Source: Burkholderiales bacterium (GTDB lineage Bacteria > Pseudomonadota > Gammaproteobacteria > Burkholderiales > Burkholderiaceae_E). From it: a stretch of DNA of 7,236 nucleotides. The position numbers were made by a program, and so were the translations under genes. A model generated the notes under the pieces. The model had not been told where the DNA came from. It saw nothing but the letters and a program-made list of their open reading frames with translations, and ran no database searches. Positions within the stretch are counted from its first letter, which is position 1, and every line of letters begins with the position of its first letter. Shown one piece after another: positions 1 to 6,935 of this stretch. The stretch covers positions 1-7,236 of the forward strand of contig JAIYAG010000456.1 in NCBI GenBank assembly GCA_027489195.1, read 5' to 3'.

Positions 1-1004
1 CCGTCCATCACCGCCTGCAGCTTGTAGAGCGTCAGGTTGATGCGGTGGTCGGTGACGCGGCCCTGCGGGAAGTTGTAGGTGCGGATCCGCTCGGAGCGGT
101 CGCCGGAGCCGATCAGCGACTTGCGCGTGGCGGCCTCCTTCTGCTGCGCCTCGCGCATCCGCATGTCGCGGATCCGGGTGGCCAGCACCTTCATCGCCCG
201 GTCCTTGTTGCGGTGCTGCGAGCGGTCGTCCTGGCACTCGGCGACCAGGCCGGTCGGCAGGTGGGTGATCCGCACCGCGGACTCGGTCTTGTTCACGTGC
301 TGTCCGCCCGCGCCGGAGGCCCGGTAGACGTCGATGCGGATGTCGTCGGGCGAGATCACCACGTCGGTGGTCTCGTCGGCCTCGGGCATCACCGCGACCG
401 TGCAGGCCGACGTGTGGATGCGCCCCTGGGACTCGGTCTCCGGCACACGCTGCACCCGGTGCCCGCCGGACTCGAACTTGAGCCGCGCGTAGACGTCCTG
501 GCCGCCGATGCGCACGATGACCTCCTTGTAGCCGCCGAGCTCGGAGGCGCTCTCGGACATCACCTCGACCTGCCAGCGGCGCCGCTCGGCGTAGCGCAGG
601 TACATCCGCAGCAGGTCGCCGGCGAACAGCGCGCTCTCGTCGCCGCCGGTGCCGGCGCGGATCTCCAGGAACACGTCGCGGGCGTCGTCCGGGTCGCGCG
701 GCAGCAGCAGCCGCTCGAGGGTCGCGGCCTCGTCGGCCAGGCGGGCGTCGGCCGCGGCGATCTCCTCGGCCGCGAACTCGCGCATCTCCGGGTCCTCGCG
801 CAGCTGCTCCGCGGTATCGCGGTCGGTGCGCGCCCGCCGCCAGGCGACAAAGTGCTCGACGACCTCGGCCAGCTCGGCATGCTCGCGGTTGAGCTTGCGG
901 TACTCGGCCATGTCGCGCGTGGCCTCCTGCGCGGAGAGCAGCTGCGACAGCTCCTCGAGACGCTCCTCGAGGCGCGACAGCTTGGCCAGCATCGAGGCGT
1001 TCAT
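1..1004 (-). CDS. prfA: Peptide chain release factor 1 (RF1), 3' end cut by window edge
   Basis: RF1 recognises UAA and UAG stop codons in the ribosomal A site and triggers release of the finished protein. About 334 residues are visible. The family is usually about 360 long, so roughly 25 C-terminal residues lie beyond the left edge. By my count the stop-codon-reading tripeptide is Pro188-Glu189-Thr190, a P-x-T motif typical of RF1 (RF2 has SPF). The catalytic GGQ loop is G233-G234-Q235, inside the stretch SGAGGQHVNK. Both positions match the E. coli numbering as I recall it. Other family blocks are EIRAGTGGDE, KFESGGHRVQRVP, ECQDDRSQH and NFPQGRVTDHRINLTLYKL. The start at the ATG ending at 1004 gives MNASMLAKL, which aligns with E. 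coli MKPSIVAKL; the inner ATG (Met5) is less likely. The gene lies 52 bp after hemA, the usual enterobacterial and betaproteobacterial order; prmC is expected next, outside the window. Confidence 0.97.
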   Translation of the reverse strand, partial: MNASMLAKLSRLEERLEELSQLLSAQEATRDMAEYRKLNREHAELAEVVEHFVAWRRARTDRDTAEQLREDPEMREFAAEEIAAADARLADEAATLERLLLPRDPDDARDVFLEIRAGTGGDESALFAGDLLRMYLRYAERRRWQVEVMSESASELGGYKEVIVRIGGQDVYARLKFESGGHRVQRVPETESQGRIHTSACTVAVMPEADETTDVVISPDDIRIDVYRASGAGGQHVNKTESAVRITHLPTGLVAECQDDRSQHRNKDRAMKVLATRIRDMRMREAQQKEAATRKSLIGSGDRSERIRTYNFPQGRVTDHRINLTLYKLQAVMD

Positions 1005-1024
1005 CGTACGGCGGGGCGGCAGGC

Positions 1025-1043
1025 GCGCGGCAGGGGGCCGCGC
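1025..1043 (-). other. GC hairpin in the hemA-prfA gap
   Basis: A perfect 7-bp inverted repeat (GCGCGGC / GCCGCGC) with a 5-nt loop sits in the middle of the 52 bp between the hemA stop and the prfA start. On the transcribed strand it is followed by C/G-rich sequence with no run of T, so it does not look like an intrinsic terminator. It could slow RNA decay or affect how much hemA message continues into prfA. In DNA this rich in G and C, a stem of this size may also arise by chance. Confidence 0.3.
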
Positions 1044-1056
1044 CGGGAGCGGACCG

Positions 1057-2325
1057 TCAGGATCTGTCGTCCGGCAGCAGGCGGTCGAGCAGACCCGCGA
1101 CCTGCATCTGCTCGGGGCCCGGGCGCTGCAGCAGCGTGGTCGGGCCGTGCAGGAACTTGGCAGTGAGGCCGCTGGCGAGCGACTCGAGCACCGCCATCGG
1201 ATCGTCGCCGCGGGCGAGCAGCCGGCGGGCCCGCTCGAGCTCGGCGCGCTTGAGCGCGTCGCCGCGGGCGTGCAGGGCCCGGATCGACGGCACGGCCTGG
1301 CGCGAGCCCAGCCAGTTCATGAAGGCGCCGACCCGGTTCTCGATGATCACCTCGGCCTGCGCGACCGCGGCCTGGCGGTTCTCGAGCCCGGTCTGCACCA
1401 GCTTGCCGAGGTCGTCGACCGTGTAGAGGAAGACGTCGTCGAGCCGCGCGACCTCGGGCTCGATGTCGCGGGGCACGGCGAGGTCGATCATGAAGATCGG
1501 CTTGCGGCGGCGCGCCTTCAGCGCGCGCTCGACCATGCCGAGGCCGATGATCGGCAGCGAGCTGGCGGTGCACGAGACGACGATGTCGTGCTCGGCGAGG
1601 GTATCGGGCAGGTCGGCCAGCCGAAGCGCGCGTCCGCCGAAGCGCTGGGCGACCTTCTCGGCGCGCTCGGCGGTCCGGTTGGCGACGGTGATGCGCTTGG
1701 GGTGCTGGGCGACGAAGTGCGCCGCAGCCAGCTCGATCATCTCGCCGGCACCGACGAACAGCACCGAGGTCTCGCGCAGGTCCTCGAACAGCCGCTGCGC
1801 GAGCCGCACGGCGGCGGCGGCCATCGACACCGAATGCGCACCGATCTCGGTCTGGCTGCGCACGTCCTTGGCGACCGCGAAGGTGCGCTGGAACAGCTGG
1901 TGCAGGTGGGTGCCGAGCGCGTCGGCCTCCTGCGCGACGCGCGCGGCGTCCTTCATCTGACCGAGGATCTGCGGCTCGCCGAGCACCATCGAGTCGAGCC
2001 CGGAGGCGACGCGGAACGCATGCCGCACGGCCTGGTCGTCGGGCCGGGCGTACAGGTGCTCGGTGAGCTGTGCGCTCGCGCCGATCTGGTTGCGGTGGGC
2101 CATCCAGCCGGCGATCGCGGCCTGCGCGTCGCGCGGGTCGGGCGTGGCGCAGTAGATCTCGGTCCGGTTGCAGGTGGACAGGATCGCGGTTTCCGGCACG
2201 AGCGTGCGCAGCTGCGAGCGCAGGTCGGCGACGGCGTCGCGCAGTGCGTCGCCCGGAAACGCCACTTTCTCCCGCAGGGACAGCGGTGCGGTGGTGTGGT
2301 TCAGGCCGAGCGTGAGCAGGTGCAT
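1057..2325 (-). CDS. hemA: Glutamyl-tRNA reductase
   Basis: This enzyme reduces Glu-tRNA(Glu) with NADPH to glutamate-1-semialdehyde, the first committed step of C5-pathway haem synthesis. The protein has 422 residues, close to the 418 of the E. coli enzyme. The N-terminal catalytic domain holds the nucleophile Cys52 in LSTCNRTEIY, followed by SGLDSMVLGEPQILGQMK (108-125). The NADPH-binding domain has VLFVGAGEMIEL (188-199) and VANRTAERA, then SCTASSLPIIG and DLAVPRDIEPEV (281-292). The C-terminal part (about 320-420) matches the helical dimerisation region. The ATG at 2325 gives MHLLTLGLNHTTAP, the standard family start, and no other start codon lies between it and the stop codon of the upstream kinase gene. 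No Shine-Dalgarno sequence is obvious. It is 27 bp downstream of the kinase gene and 52 bp upstream of prfA, so hemA-prfA is likely one transcript. Val173 occupies the place of Cys170 of the enteric enzyme. Confidence 0.97.
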   Translation of the reverse strand: MHLLTLGLNHTTAPLSLREKVAFPGDALRDAVADLRSQLRTLVPETAILSTCNRTEIYCATPDPRDAQAAIAGWMAHRNQIGASAQLTEHLYARPDDQAVRHAFRVASGLDSMVLGEPQILGQMKDAARVAQEADALGTHLHQLFQRTFAVAKDVRSQTEIGAHSVSMAAAAVRLAQRLFEDLRETSVLFVGAGEMIELAAAHFVAQHPKRITVANRTAERAEKVAQRFGGRALRLADLPDTLAEHDIVVSCTASSLPIIGLGMVERALKARRRKPIFMIDLAVPRDIEPEVARLDDVFLYTVDDLGKLVQTGLENRQAAVAQAEVIIENRVGAFMNWLGSRQAVPSIRALHARGDALKRAELERARRLLARGDDPMAVLESLASGLTAKFLHGPTTLLQRPGPEQMQVAGLLDRLLPDDRS

Positions 2326-2352
2326 GTGACAGGCTGGGTTGACACCCGGAGT

Positions 2353-4359
2353 CTACCTCGGCTCGGCCGACTCGGGTTCATCGGGAATCCAGAGTTCGAT
2401 CCGGGCGCCACCGTCGGGGCCGGCGAGGGCCCGCGCCCGGCCGCCGTGGCGCTCGGCGACCGTCGCCACGAACGCCAGGCCCAGCCCGGCGCCGGAAGAG
2501 GGGTCGGCCGTCGCGCCGCGCCACCAGGGCTCGAAGATCCGTTCGCGGTCGGCCGGGTCGATCCCGGGTCCCGCGTCGGTGACCGACAGGGTCCAGCCGT
2601 CACCGTGGCGCTCGAGGCCGAGCGTGATCGCGGAGCCGGGGGGCGCGACGCGCATCGCGTTGTCGAGCAGGTTGACCAGCGCGCGCCGCACCAGGCTGGC
2701 GTCGCAGCGGCAGGGCGCGCTCGGCGTCTCCCCGGGCGGCTCGGGCGAGTCGATCCGCAGGCCGGCGCCGTGGGCCCGCTGCCAGCAGGCGTCGGCGGCC
2801 TCGATCGCGAGGTCGGCGAGGTCGTGCGGGCCGGCGCGCAGCGGCTGCGACTCGGCGCGCGCCAGGTGCATGAAGCCGTCGGTCAGCTCGAGCGCCCGGC
2901 GCGACTGCCGGCCGATCTCGCGCGCGTCGCCCGTGCCGAGCGGCGCGTCCGGATGCCGCTCGAGCAGCTCCAGGATCGAGAGGTGCGGCGAGCGCAGGTC
3001 GTGCGACAGGAAGCGCAGCGTCTGCTCGCGTTCGCGCTGCACCGCCTGCAGTGCCGCCAGCGCATCGGCGAGCGTCCGGTTCAGCACGGTGATGCGCTCG
3101 GCGGCGTTCTCCAGGCGCTGCAGCCGATGGGCGATCGGCTCGAGCGGGCGCTTGGGCTGCAGACCGGTGCCGGGCGTGGTGTCGGCCTCGAGCCGTGCCG
3201 CCTGCGCGATCAGCCCGACCGAGGCGGCATGCAGGCGTCGCCAGCTCCAGAGCGGGAACGCGAGCGCCAGCACCGCGAGCAGCGCGCCCGGTGCGATCCA
3301 CCAGCCCGCGCCGATCGCGGCGACCGACGCGGCCGCCGTCACGGCCATCGTCGCCACGATGCAGGCCAGCCCGGTCCGCGACTCGGTCACGTAGAGCACC
3401 GCCAGCGCGGCGAGCAGCACCAGCGCCGACAGCGCGAGGCGCAGCGCGTGCGGCACGTCGCGGATCAGCCGGCCGTCGAGCATGGCGCCGACCGCCGCCG
3501 CGTGCAGCTCCACGCCGGGGACGGTCGCATGGCCCGGATACAGCGTCGTCGCATGGACGTCGCCGAGTCCGCGGGCAGTCGCGCCGACCAGCACGATCCG
3601 GTCGCGCAGCGTCTCTGCGGCCACCTCGCCGCGCATCACCGAGGCCGCCGACACCTGCCGGGGCGGTGCGTCGGTCGCGCCGATCCGCACGTAGTCGCCG
3701 CGCGGCCAGGCCTCCGAGCGCAGCGCCCCCGCGACGAGGTCGGCGGTGGCCGGCTGCGGCAGGTCGGGGAACGCCAGCCGCCGCGACATGGCGAGGAAGC
3801 CGCCCTCGTGCAGGTAGAGGCCCCGGACCAGGCCGTCGACGTCGACGCGGAACTCGGCATGCGCGAGCACGCGGCCGGCGCCGATCGCGGGCACCGGCAG
3901 CAGCGGCAGCCCGTTCTCCTGCGGATCGGCGTGGCGCGCCACCGGCAGCACCACCGTCGCCGGTCCGGCCACCGCCGCGCCGAGCCGCTCGTCGCCGACC
4001 GCGGGCTCGGTCAGCAGCAGGTCGACGCCGATCGCACGCGGCGCCCCCGCCTGCAGCTGCTCGAGCAGCTGCGCGGTGACCGCGCGCCGCCACGGCCAGC
4101 GCCCGACCTGCGCGAGGCTGTCGTCGTCGATCGCGACGATCAGCACCTCGTCGCGCGGCGGCTTCGCCCAGAGCGACAGGCCGAGGTCGTAGAGCGCCGC
4201 GTCCATGCGCGACACCAGCTGGCGGGAGGGCTGCCGGCTGGCGTGGGCGACGGCCAGCACCAGCGCGACCAGCACCGTCGCGAGCACCCACCATTCGACG
4301 GTCGCGCGGGAGGGACCGCGGCGGGCGACCGCGCGGGGCGGGGCGGCCCGGGTCGCCAC
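2353..4359 (-). CDS. CHASE2-domain membrane sensor histidine kinase
   Basis: A 668-residue sensor kinase that should detect an extracytoplasmic signal and phosphorylate a response regulator, most likely the one encoded two genes upstream. Layout: a first membrane helix at about 23-40; a periplasmic CHASE2 domain at about 45-300 with VAIDDDSLAQVGRWPW, GVDLLLTEP and RIVLVGATARGLGD, then PGVELHAAAVGAML; three closely spaced membrane helices at about 305-323, 330-350 and 353-371; a coiled linker (about 385-448); a dimerisation and phosphoacceptor domain with His453 in FLSHDLRSP; and an ATP-binding domain with N box NLLDNA (563-568), G1 box DAGPGI (595-600), F box IFEPWW and G2 box GAGLGL (623-628). 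All catalytic boxes are intact, and no receiver domain is fused. The start is a GTG two codons after the stop of the LysM-FecR gene and in the same frame. An AGGACAGG sequence 9 nt upstream supports it. The gene ends in TAG. The ligand is unknown. Confidence 0.93.
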   Translation of the reverse strand: MATRAAPPRAVARRGPSRATVEWWVLATVLVALVLAVAHASRQPSRQLVSRMDAALYDLGLSLWAKPPRDEVLIVAIDDDSLAQVGRWPWRRAVTAQLLEQLQAGAPRAIGVDLLLTEPAVGDERLGAAVAGPATVVLPVARHADPQENGLPLLPVPAIGAGRVLAHAEFRVDVDGLVRGLYLHEGGFLAMSRRLAFPDLPQPATADLVAGALRSEAWPRGDYVRIGATDAPPRQVSAASVMRGEVAAETLRDRIVLVGATARGLGDVHATTLYPGHATVPGVELHAAAVGAMLDGRLIRDVPHALRLALSALVLLAALAVLYVTESRTGLACIVATMAVTAAASVAAIGAGWWIAPGALLAVLALAFPLWSWRRLHAASVGLIAQAARLEADTTPGTGLQPKRPLEPIAHRLQRLENAAERITVLNRTLADALAALQAVQREREQTLRFLSHDLRSPHLSILELLERHPDAPLGTGDAREIGRQSRRALELTDGFMHLARAESQPLRAGPHDLADLAIEAADACWQRAHGAGLRIDSPEPPGETPSAPCRCDASLVRRALVNLLDNAMRVAPPGSAITLGLERHGDGWTLSVTDAGPGIDPADRERIFEPWWRGATADPSSGAGLGLAFVATVAERHGGRARALAGPDGGARIELWIPDEPESAEPR

Positions 4360-4362
4360 CGG

Positions 4363-6057
4363 TCAGCGCCTGTCCTGCAGCTCGACCGGGACGCCCGAGC
4401 CGCTGCGGACCGGCGCGCCCGCGGCGCTGCGCAGCAGCGACCGGATCTCGAAGCGCTGCGCGGGTCCGAACGGCGAAGCCACGCCCTGTGCATCCACGCT
4501 GCGCGTGCGGGTCCAGTACGCGCCGGGCGCGAGGCCCTCCAGCACGACGCGCGGCGCATCGAGCGAGACCTCGCGCAGCACCGTCGCGAAGGCCGCGTCG
4601 CCGGCGAGCTGCAGGCGCCAGGTGTGCCCGGGCAGCGGCGGCCAGGACAGCTCGAGCCGATCGTCGTCGACCGTGCCGCTCGGGGCGGTGCCGGCCGGAC
4701 GCTGCTCGAAGGTGCGTGCGGCCGAGAACGGGCCGGTCCGGGCGGTCGTGCCCGTGCCGGCGACCGACGCGATCCGCCACCACCAGGTGGCCGTCCCGGT
4801 GGCGAGCGGGGGCAGTTCCACGCTCGCGCCGGGGCTGCCGACGACGGTATCGAGCAGCGGCGTCGCGAACCCCGGGTCGGCGGCGACCTGGACGCGGAAC
4901 GAGCCGATGCCCGCAGGTTCGGCCCAGGACAGCGCCACCGTGCGCTCGAAGACCACGGCGCGCTCGCCCGGGCGGATCGGCAGCGGCGGCTCGGGACGGG
5001 CCGCGACCTCGAGGCGGGCGAGCGACTCCCGCCCTTCGAGGCCGATCGCCGAGATCGCGCGCACCTTCAGGTGGAGCGGACCGTCCTCTCGGGTGACCAC
5101 CGCCACTTCGGGGGCCGGGCCGCGGGTGTCGGCGAGCAGCCGGGTGAAGCCCTCGTCGAGGGCGACCTGGACGCGATAGGCGGAGGCGCCCTCGACCGGC
5201 GCGAAGCGCAGCGTCGCCGCGGGCGTCTCGATGCGCGCGGGCAGGCCGGCGAGCGCGGGTGCCGCGAGCAGCGTCTCGATGCGCGGCGGGCCGTCGCGGC
5301 GCGCGACCGCCCCGAGCCCCGCGGCGACGTCCGCGCGCCCGCCGGGCCCGTCGGCACCCACCCGCCCGGTGAGCACCTCGACCGCGGTCGTCGCCTCGCC
5401 CGCGCGCACGCGGAACTCGGTGCCACGGACCGCCGCGGTCGCCACCGGCGTGCGGATCTGCAGCGTGCGCCGCCGCCCGGGCTCGGACCGGGTCTCGATG
5501 CCGCCGCGCTCCACGGCGATCCGGGCCTCGGTCGACTCGGTGCCGAGGTACTGGCGCAGCCGCTCGAAGCGCACCGCCGAGGCGGGGGGAATGACGAGCG
5601 AGGTGCCGTCCTTGAGCCGCAGCACGACCACGCCGTCGGCCCCGGTCTCGAGGCGGCTGCCTTCGCGTCCGACCGCGCCCGCCACGGCGGGCGCCCCGTC
5701 GAGCGTCGCGGTGCCGCCCACCGAGCCGAGCGTGGCGCCGGAGGGCTCGCCGCGCAGCCAGTCGGGATCGATCCGCAGCTCCGTGCCGGGCACGAGCCGC
5801 GTCGGGTCGGCGATCCGGTTCAGCCGGCGCACGTCGCGCCAGCGCTCGGGCGGATCGAGCAGCCGCTCGCCGATGCCGATCAGCGTGTCGCCCGCGCCGA
5901 CGCGGTAGATGACGCGCCCGTCCGCCTCTGCGCGCGGCTGCGCGAGCACCGGCTGCAGCGCGAGCAGTCCGGAGATCAGTGCCGCGAGGACGCAGCGGCG
6001 GCGGCGTACGGGCGGACAGGGGCGGGCGCCTTCATGCGCCGTGCCGGAGCGGTCCAT
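4363..6057 (-). CDS. Secreted LysM-FecR protein with fibronectin-like C-terminal repeats
   Basis: A 564-residue protein predicted to be exported. After a basic stretch (RRRR, 18-21) comes a hydrophobic segment (about 23-37) ending PVLA-Q, which fits signal peptidase I cleavage near residue 39. There is no lipobox Cys. A LysM domain (about 49-97) has YRVGAGDTLIGIGERLL and LVPGTELRI; such domains usually bind peptidoglycan glycans. A FecR domain (about 108-235) follows, with the hallmark TPVATAAVRGTEFRV (203-217). The rest (about 270-540) is three related beta-rich units that look like fibronectin type III modules. No ECF sigma factor or TonB receptor gene is nearby, so this is not a classical FecR anti-sigma regulator. 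It is likely co-expressed with the response regulator before it (13 bp) and the CHASE2 kinase after it (3 bp). A role as periplasmic partner of the kinase is inferred from position only. The ATG start has no clear Shine-Dalgarno sequence; translational coupling to the upstream gene is possible. Confidence 0.9.
   Translation of the reverse strand: MDRSGTAHEGARPCPPVRRRRCVLAALISGLLALQPVLAQPRAEADGRVIYRVGAGDTLIGIGERLLDPPERWRDVRRLNRIADPTRLVPGTELRIDPDWLRGEPSGATLGSVGGTATLDGAPAVAGAVGREGSRLETGADGVVVLRLKDGTSLVIPPASAVRFERLRQYLGTESTEARIAVERGGIETRSEPGRRRTLQIRTPVATAAVRGTEFRVRAGEATTAVEVLTGRVGADGPGGRADVAAGLGAVARRDGPPRIETLLAAPALAGLPARIETPAATLRFAPVEGASAYRVQVALDEGFTRLLADTRGPAPEVAVVTREDGPLHLKVRAISAIGLEGRESLARLEVAARPEPPLPIRPGERAVVFERTVALSWAEPAGIGSFRVQVAADPGFATPLLDTVVGSPGASVELPPLATGTATWWWRIASVAGTGTTARTGPFSAARTFEQRPAGTAPSGTVDDDRLELSWPPLPGHTWRLQLAGDAAFATVLREVSLDAPRVVLEGLAPGAYWTRTRSVDAQGVASPFGPAQRFEIRSLLRSAAGAPVRSGSGVPVELQDRR
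4369..4376 (-). promoter_or_regulatory. Ribosome binding site of the CHASE2 kinase gene
   Basis: AGGACAGG lies inside the last codons of the LysM-FecR gene and ends 9 nt before the GTG start at 4359. It is the only clear purine-rich Shine-Dalgarno-like sequence before any start in this window. It supports the GTG start and suggests that kinase translation is partly independent of, or re-initiated after, the upstream gene. Confidence 0.45.
4567..5178 (-). repeat. Three degenerate protein repeats in the LysM-FecR C-terminus
   Basis: Three copies of a related strand-turn-strand motif occur at residues 294-311 (YRVQVALDEGFTRLLADT), 387-404 (FRVQVAADPGFATPLLDT) and 480-497 (WRLQLAGDAAFATVLREV), at nucleotides 5125-5178, 4846-4899 and 4567-4620. 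The spacing is about 93 residues. Each is followed some 20-30 residues later by a second shared strand of the kind LKVRAISAIG, WWRIASVAGTG or WTRTRSVDAQG. This spacing and pattern fit fibronectin type III-like modules. The DNA copies have diverged, so this is a protein-level repeat rather than a recent duplication. Confidence 0.7.
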
Positions 6058-6070
6058 CAGTGGGGTGGGA

Positions 6071-6802
6071 TCAGCCCGGTTCGCCGCAGGAAGCGGATCC
6101 GGCGGCGGCGGTGCTGGTCAGCAGATGCTCGAGGCGATACCCGTAACTGTAAACCGGCGCCAGCAGGTAGTGCCGCTCCGGGCGCAGGCCGAGCTTGGTG
6201 CGCACCCGCGAGACATGCGTGTCCATGGTCCGCGACGGGATCTCGCTGTCGCGGCCCCAGACCACCTCCCGGATGTGCCCGCGCGACAGCGGCTTGCCCA
6301 GATTGCGCAGCAGCAGCAGCGCCAGGAGGAACTCCTTCTGGGTCAGGTCCACCGACGCGCCGTCGACCCAGGCGCGCTGCAGCTTGAGCTCGAAGCGGAA
6401 ACGGTCGTACTCGTAGGTGTCCGGCGTGTCCGGGAAGCGCGAGTTGCGCCGCCACAGCGCCCGCAGCCGCGCCTGCAGCTCGCCGATGCGGGCCGGCTTC
6501 ACGACGAAATCGTCGGCGCCCGCCTCGAGCGCCTCGATCACGTCCTGCTCGGTGTCGCGCGCCGTGAGGAACAGCACGGGCACGGTCACGGGCACGCGCG
6601 TGCGGATCGCACGCAGGACGTCGAGGCCGGACATGTCGGGCAGGCCCCAGTCGACGATGTACGCGTCGTAGCTCTCGCGGTGCAGCGTCGCGACGAACGA
6701 GCGCCCGTCGGCATGGGTGCGGCACGCCCAGCCGTTGCGTGCCAGCGCGGAGGTGATGCTCGAGGAGAGCGCCACGTCGTCGTCGATGATCGCGATCCGC
6801 AT
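6071..6802 (-). CDS. OmpR-family response regulator
   Basis: A 243-residue two-component transcription factor. The receiver domain (about 1-118) has the acidic cluster D7-D8-D9, the phosphoacceptor Asp51 in YIVDWGLPDMSG, Thr80 in LFLTARD and Lys102 in FVVKPA, all the residues expected for phosphorylation and switching. A winged-helix DNA-binding domain follows (about 128-226), with LTQKEFLLALLLLRN, SRTMDTHVSRVRTKLGL and the wing YSYGYRLE. A short Ala/Gly/Ser-rich tail ends the protein. The start MRIAIIDDD is typical of the family; no strong Shine-Dalgarno sequence is seen, only AAGGG some 15 nt or more upstream, which is too far. It is the first gene of the apparent response regulator, LysM-FecR, CHASE2 kinase cluster, and its partner is probably that kinase. 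Target genes are unknown; self-regulation of the cluster is common in this family but is not shown here. Confidence 0.95.
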   Translation of the reverse strand: MRIAIIDDDVALSSSITSALARNGWACRTHADGRSFVATLHRESYDAYIVDWGLPDMSGLDVLRAIRTRVPVTVPVLFLTARDTEQDVIEALEAGADDFVVKPARIGELQARLRALWRRNSRFPDTPDTYEYDRFRFELKLQRAWVDGASVDLTQKEFLLALLLLRNLGKPLSRGHIREVVWGRDSEIPSRTMDTHVSRVRTKLGLRPERHYLLAPVYSYGYRLEHLLTSTAAAGSASCGEPG

Positions 6803-6935
6803 GGTGCGAAGCGAAAGCCCTTGGGCCCGGGATGGGCAACAGTCGAGTTTACCTTCTTGAAACGGTCGCAGTCCGGCTCCGCCGCGGGATTCCGGCGCGC
6901 CGTGTGTGAAAACTCGTCAATCGCCGCGGCCGCAT
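6803..6935 (-). other. Intergenic region between ilvA and the response regulator gene
   Basis: This 133-bp gap is the largest in the window and is where a promoter for the response regulator operon and a terminator for ilvA would be expected. I see no convincing stem followed by a T run, so no intrinsic terminator can be called. A TTGACG (6915-6920, minus strand) resembles a -35 box but has no suitable -10 box at 16-18 bp. A TAAACT (6846-6851) resembles a -10 box but has no good -35 box. Several short GC palindromes occur, such as GGCGCGCC at 6894-6901 and GCGGCCGC at 6926-6933, without a clear role. Part of the gap is visibly less GC-rich than the genes, as usual for promoter regions. Confidence 0.4.

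Noticed and set aside
2339..2344. A perfect TTGACA on the plus strand just upstream of hemA
   Set aside because: No -10-like sequence follows at 16-18 bp, and it points into the antisense of the kinase gene. It is also part of a small chance GGGT/ACCC inverted repeat.
2323..2355. The kinase TAG stop is in frame with hemA nine codons later, raising the idea of RF1-dependent readthrough feeding prfA control
   Set aside because: A kinase-HemA fusion makes no functional sense, and there is a one-in-three chance of sharing a frame. The hemA start is well supported by alignment.
2600..4783. A 727-codon open frame on the minus strand overlapping the kinase and LysM-FecR genes
   Set aside because: It is a frame-shifted shadow with an Arg/Ala-rich low-complexity product and no domain, against intact kinase and FecR motifs in the true frame.
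649..6387. A 1,912-codon open frame on the plus strand lying across hemA, the kinase and the LysM-FecR gene
   Set aside because: Its codons are exactly aligned with the sense codons of those three minus-strand genes, which all share one register. Stops there would need TTA, CTA or TCA sense codons, which GC-rich genomes avoid. The translation is Arg/Ala/Gly-rich with no recognisable domain, while the minus strand encodes clear families.
6816..6833. Overlapping GGGCCC and CCCGGG palindromes upstream of the response regulator
   Set aside because: Loops would be too short for a stable hairpin and there is no T run. They are ordinary for this base composition.
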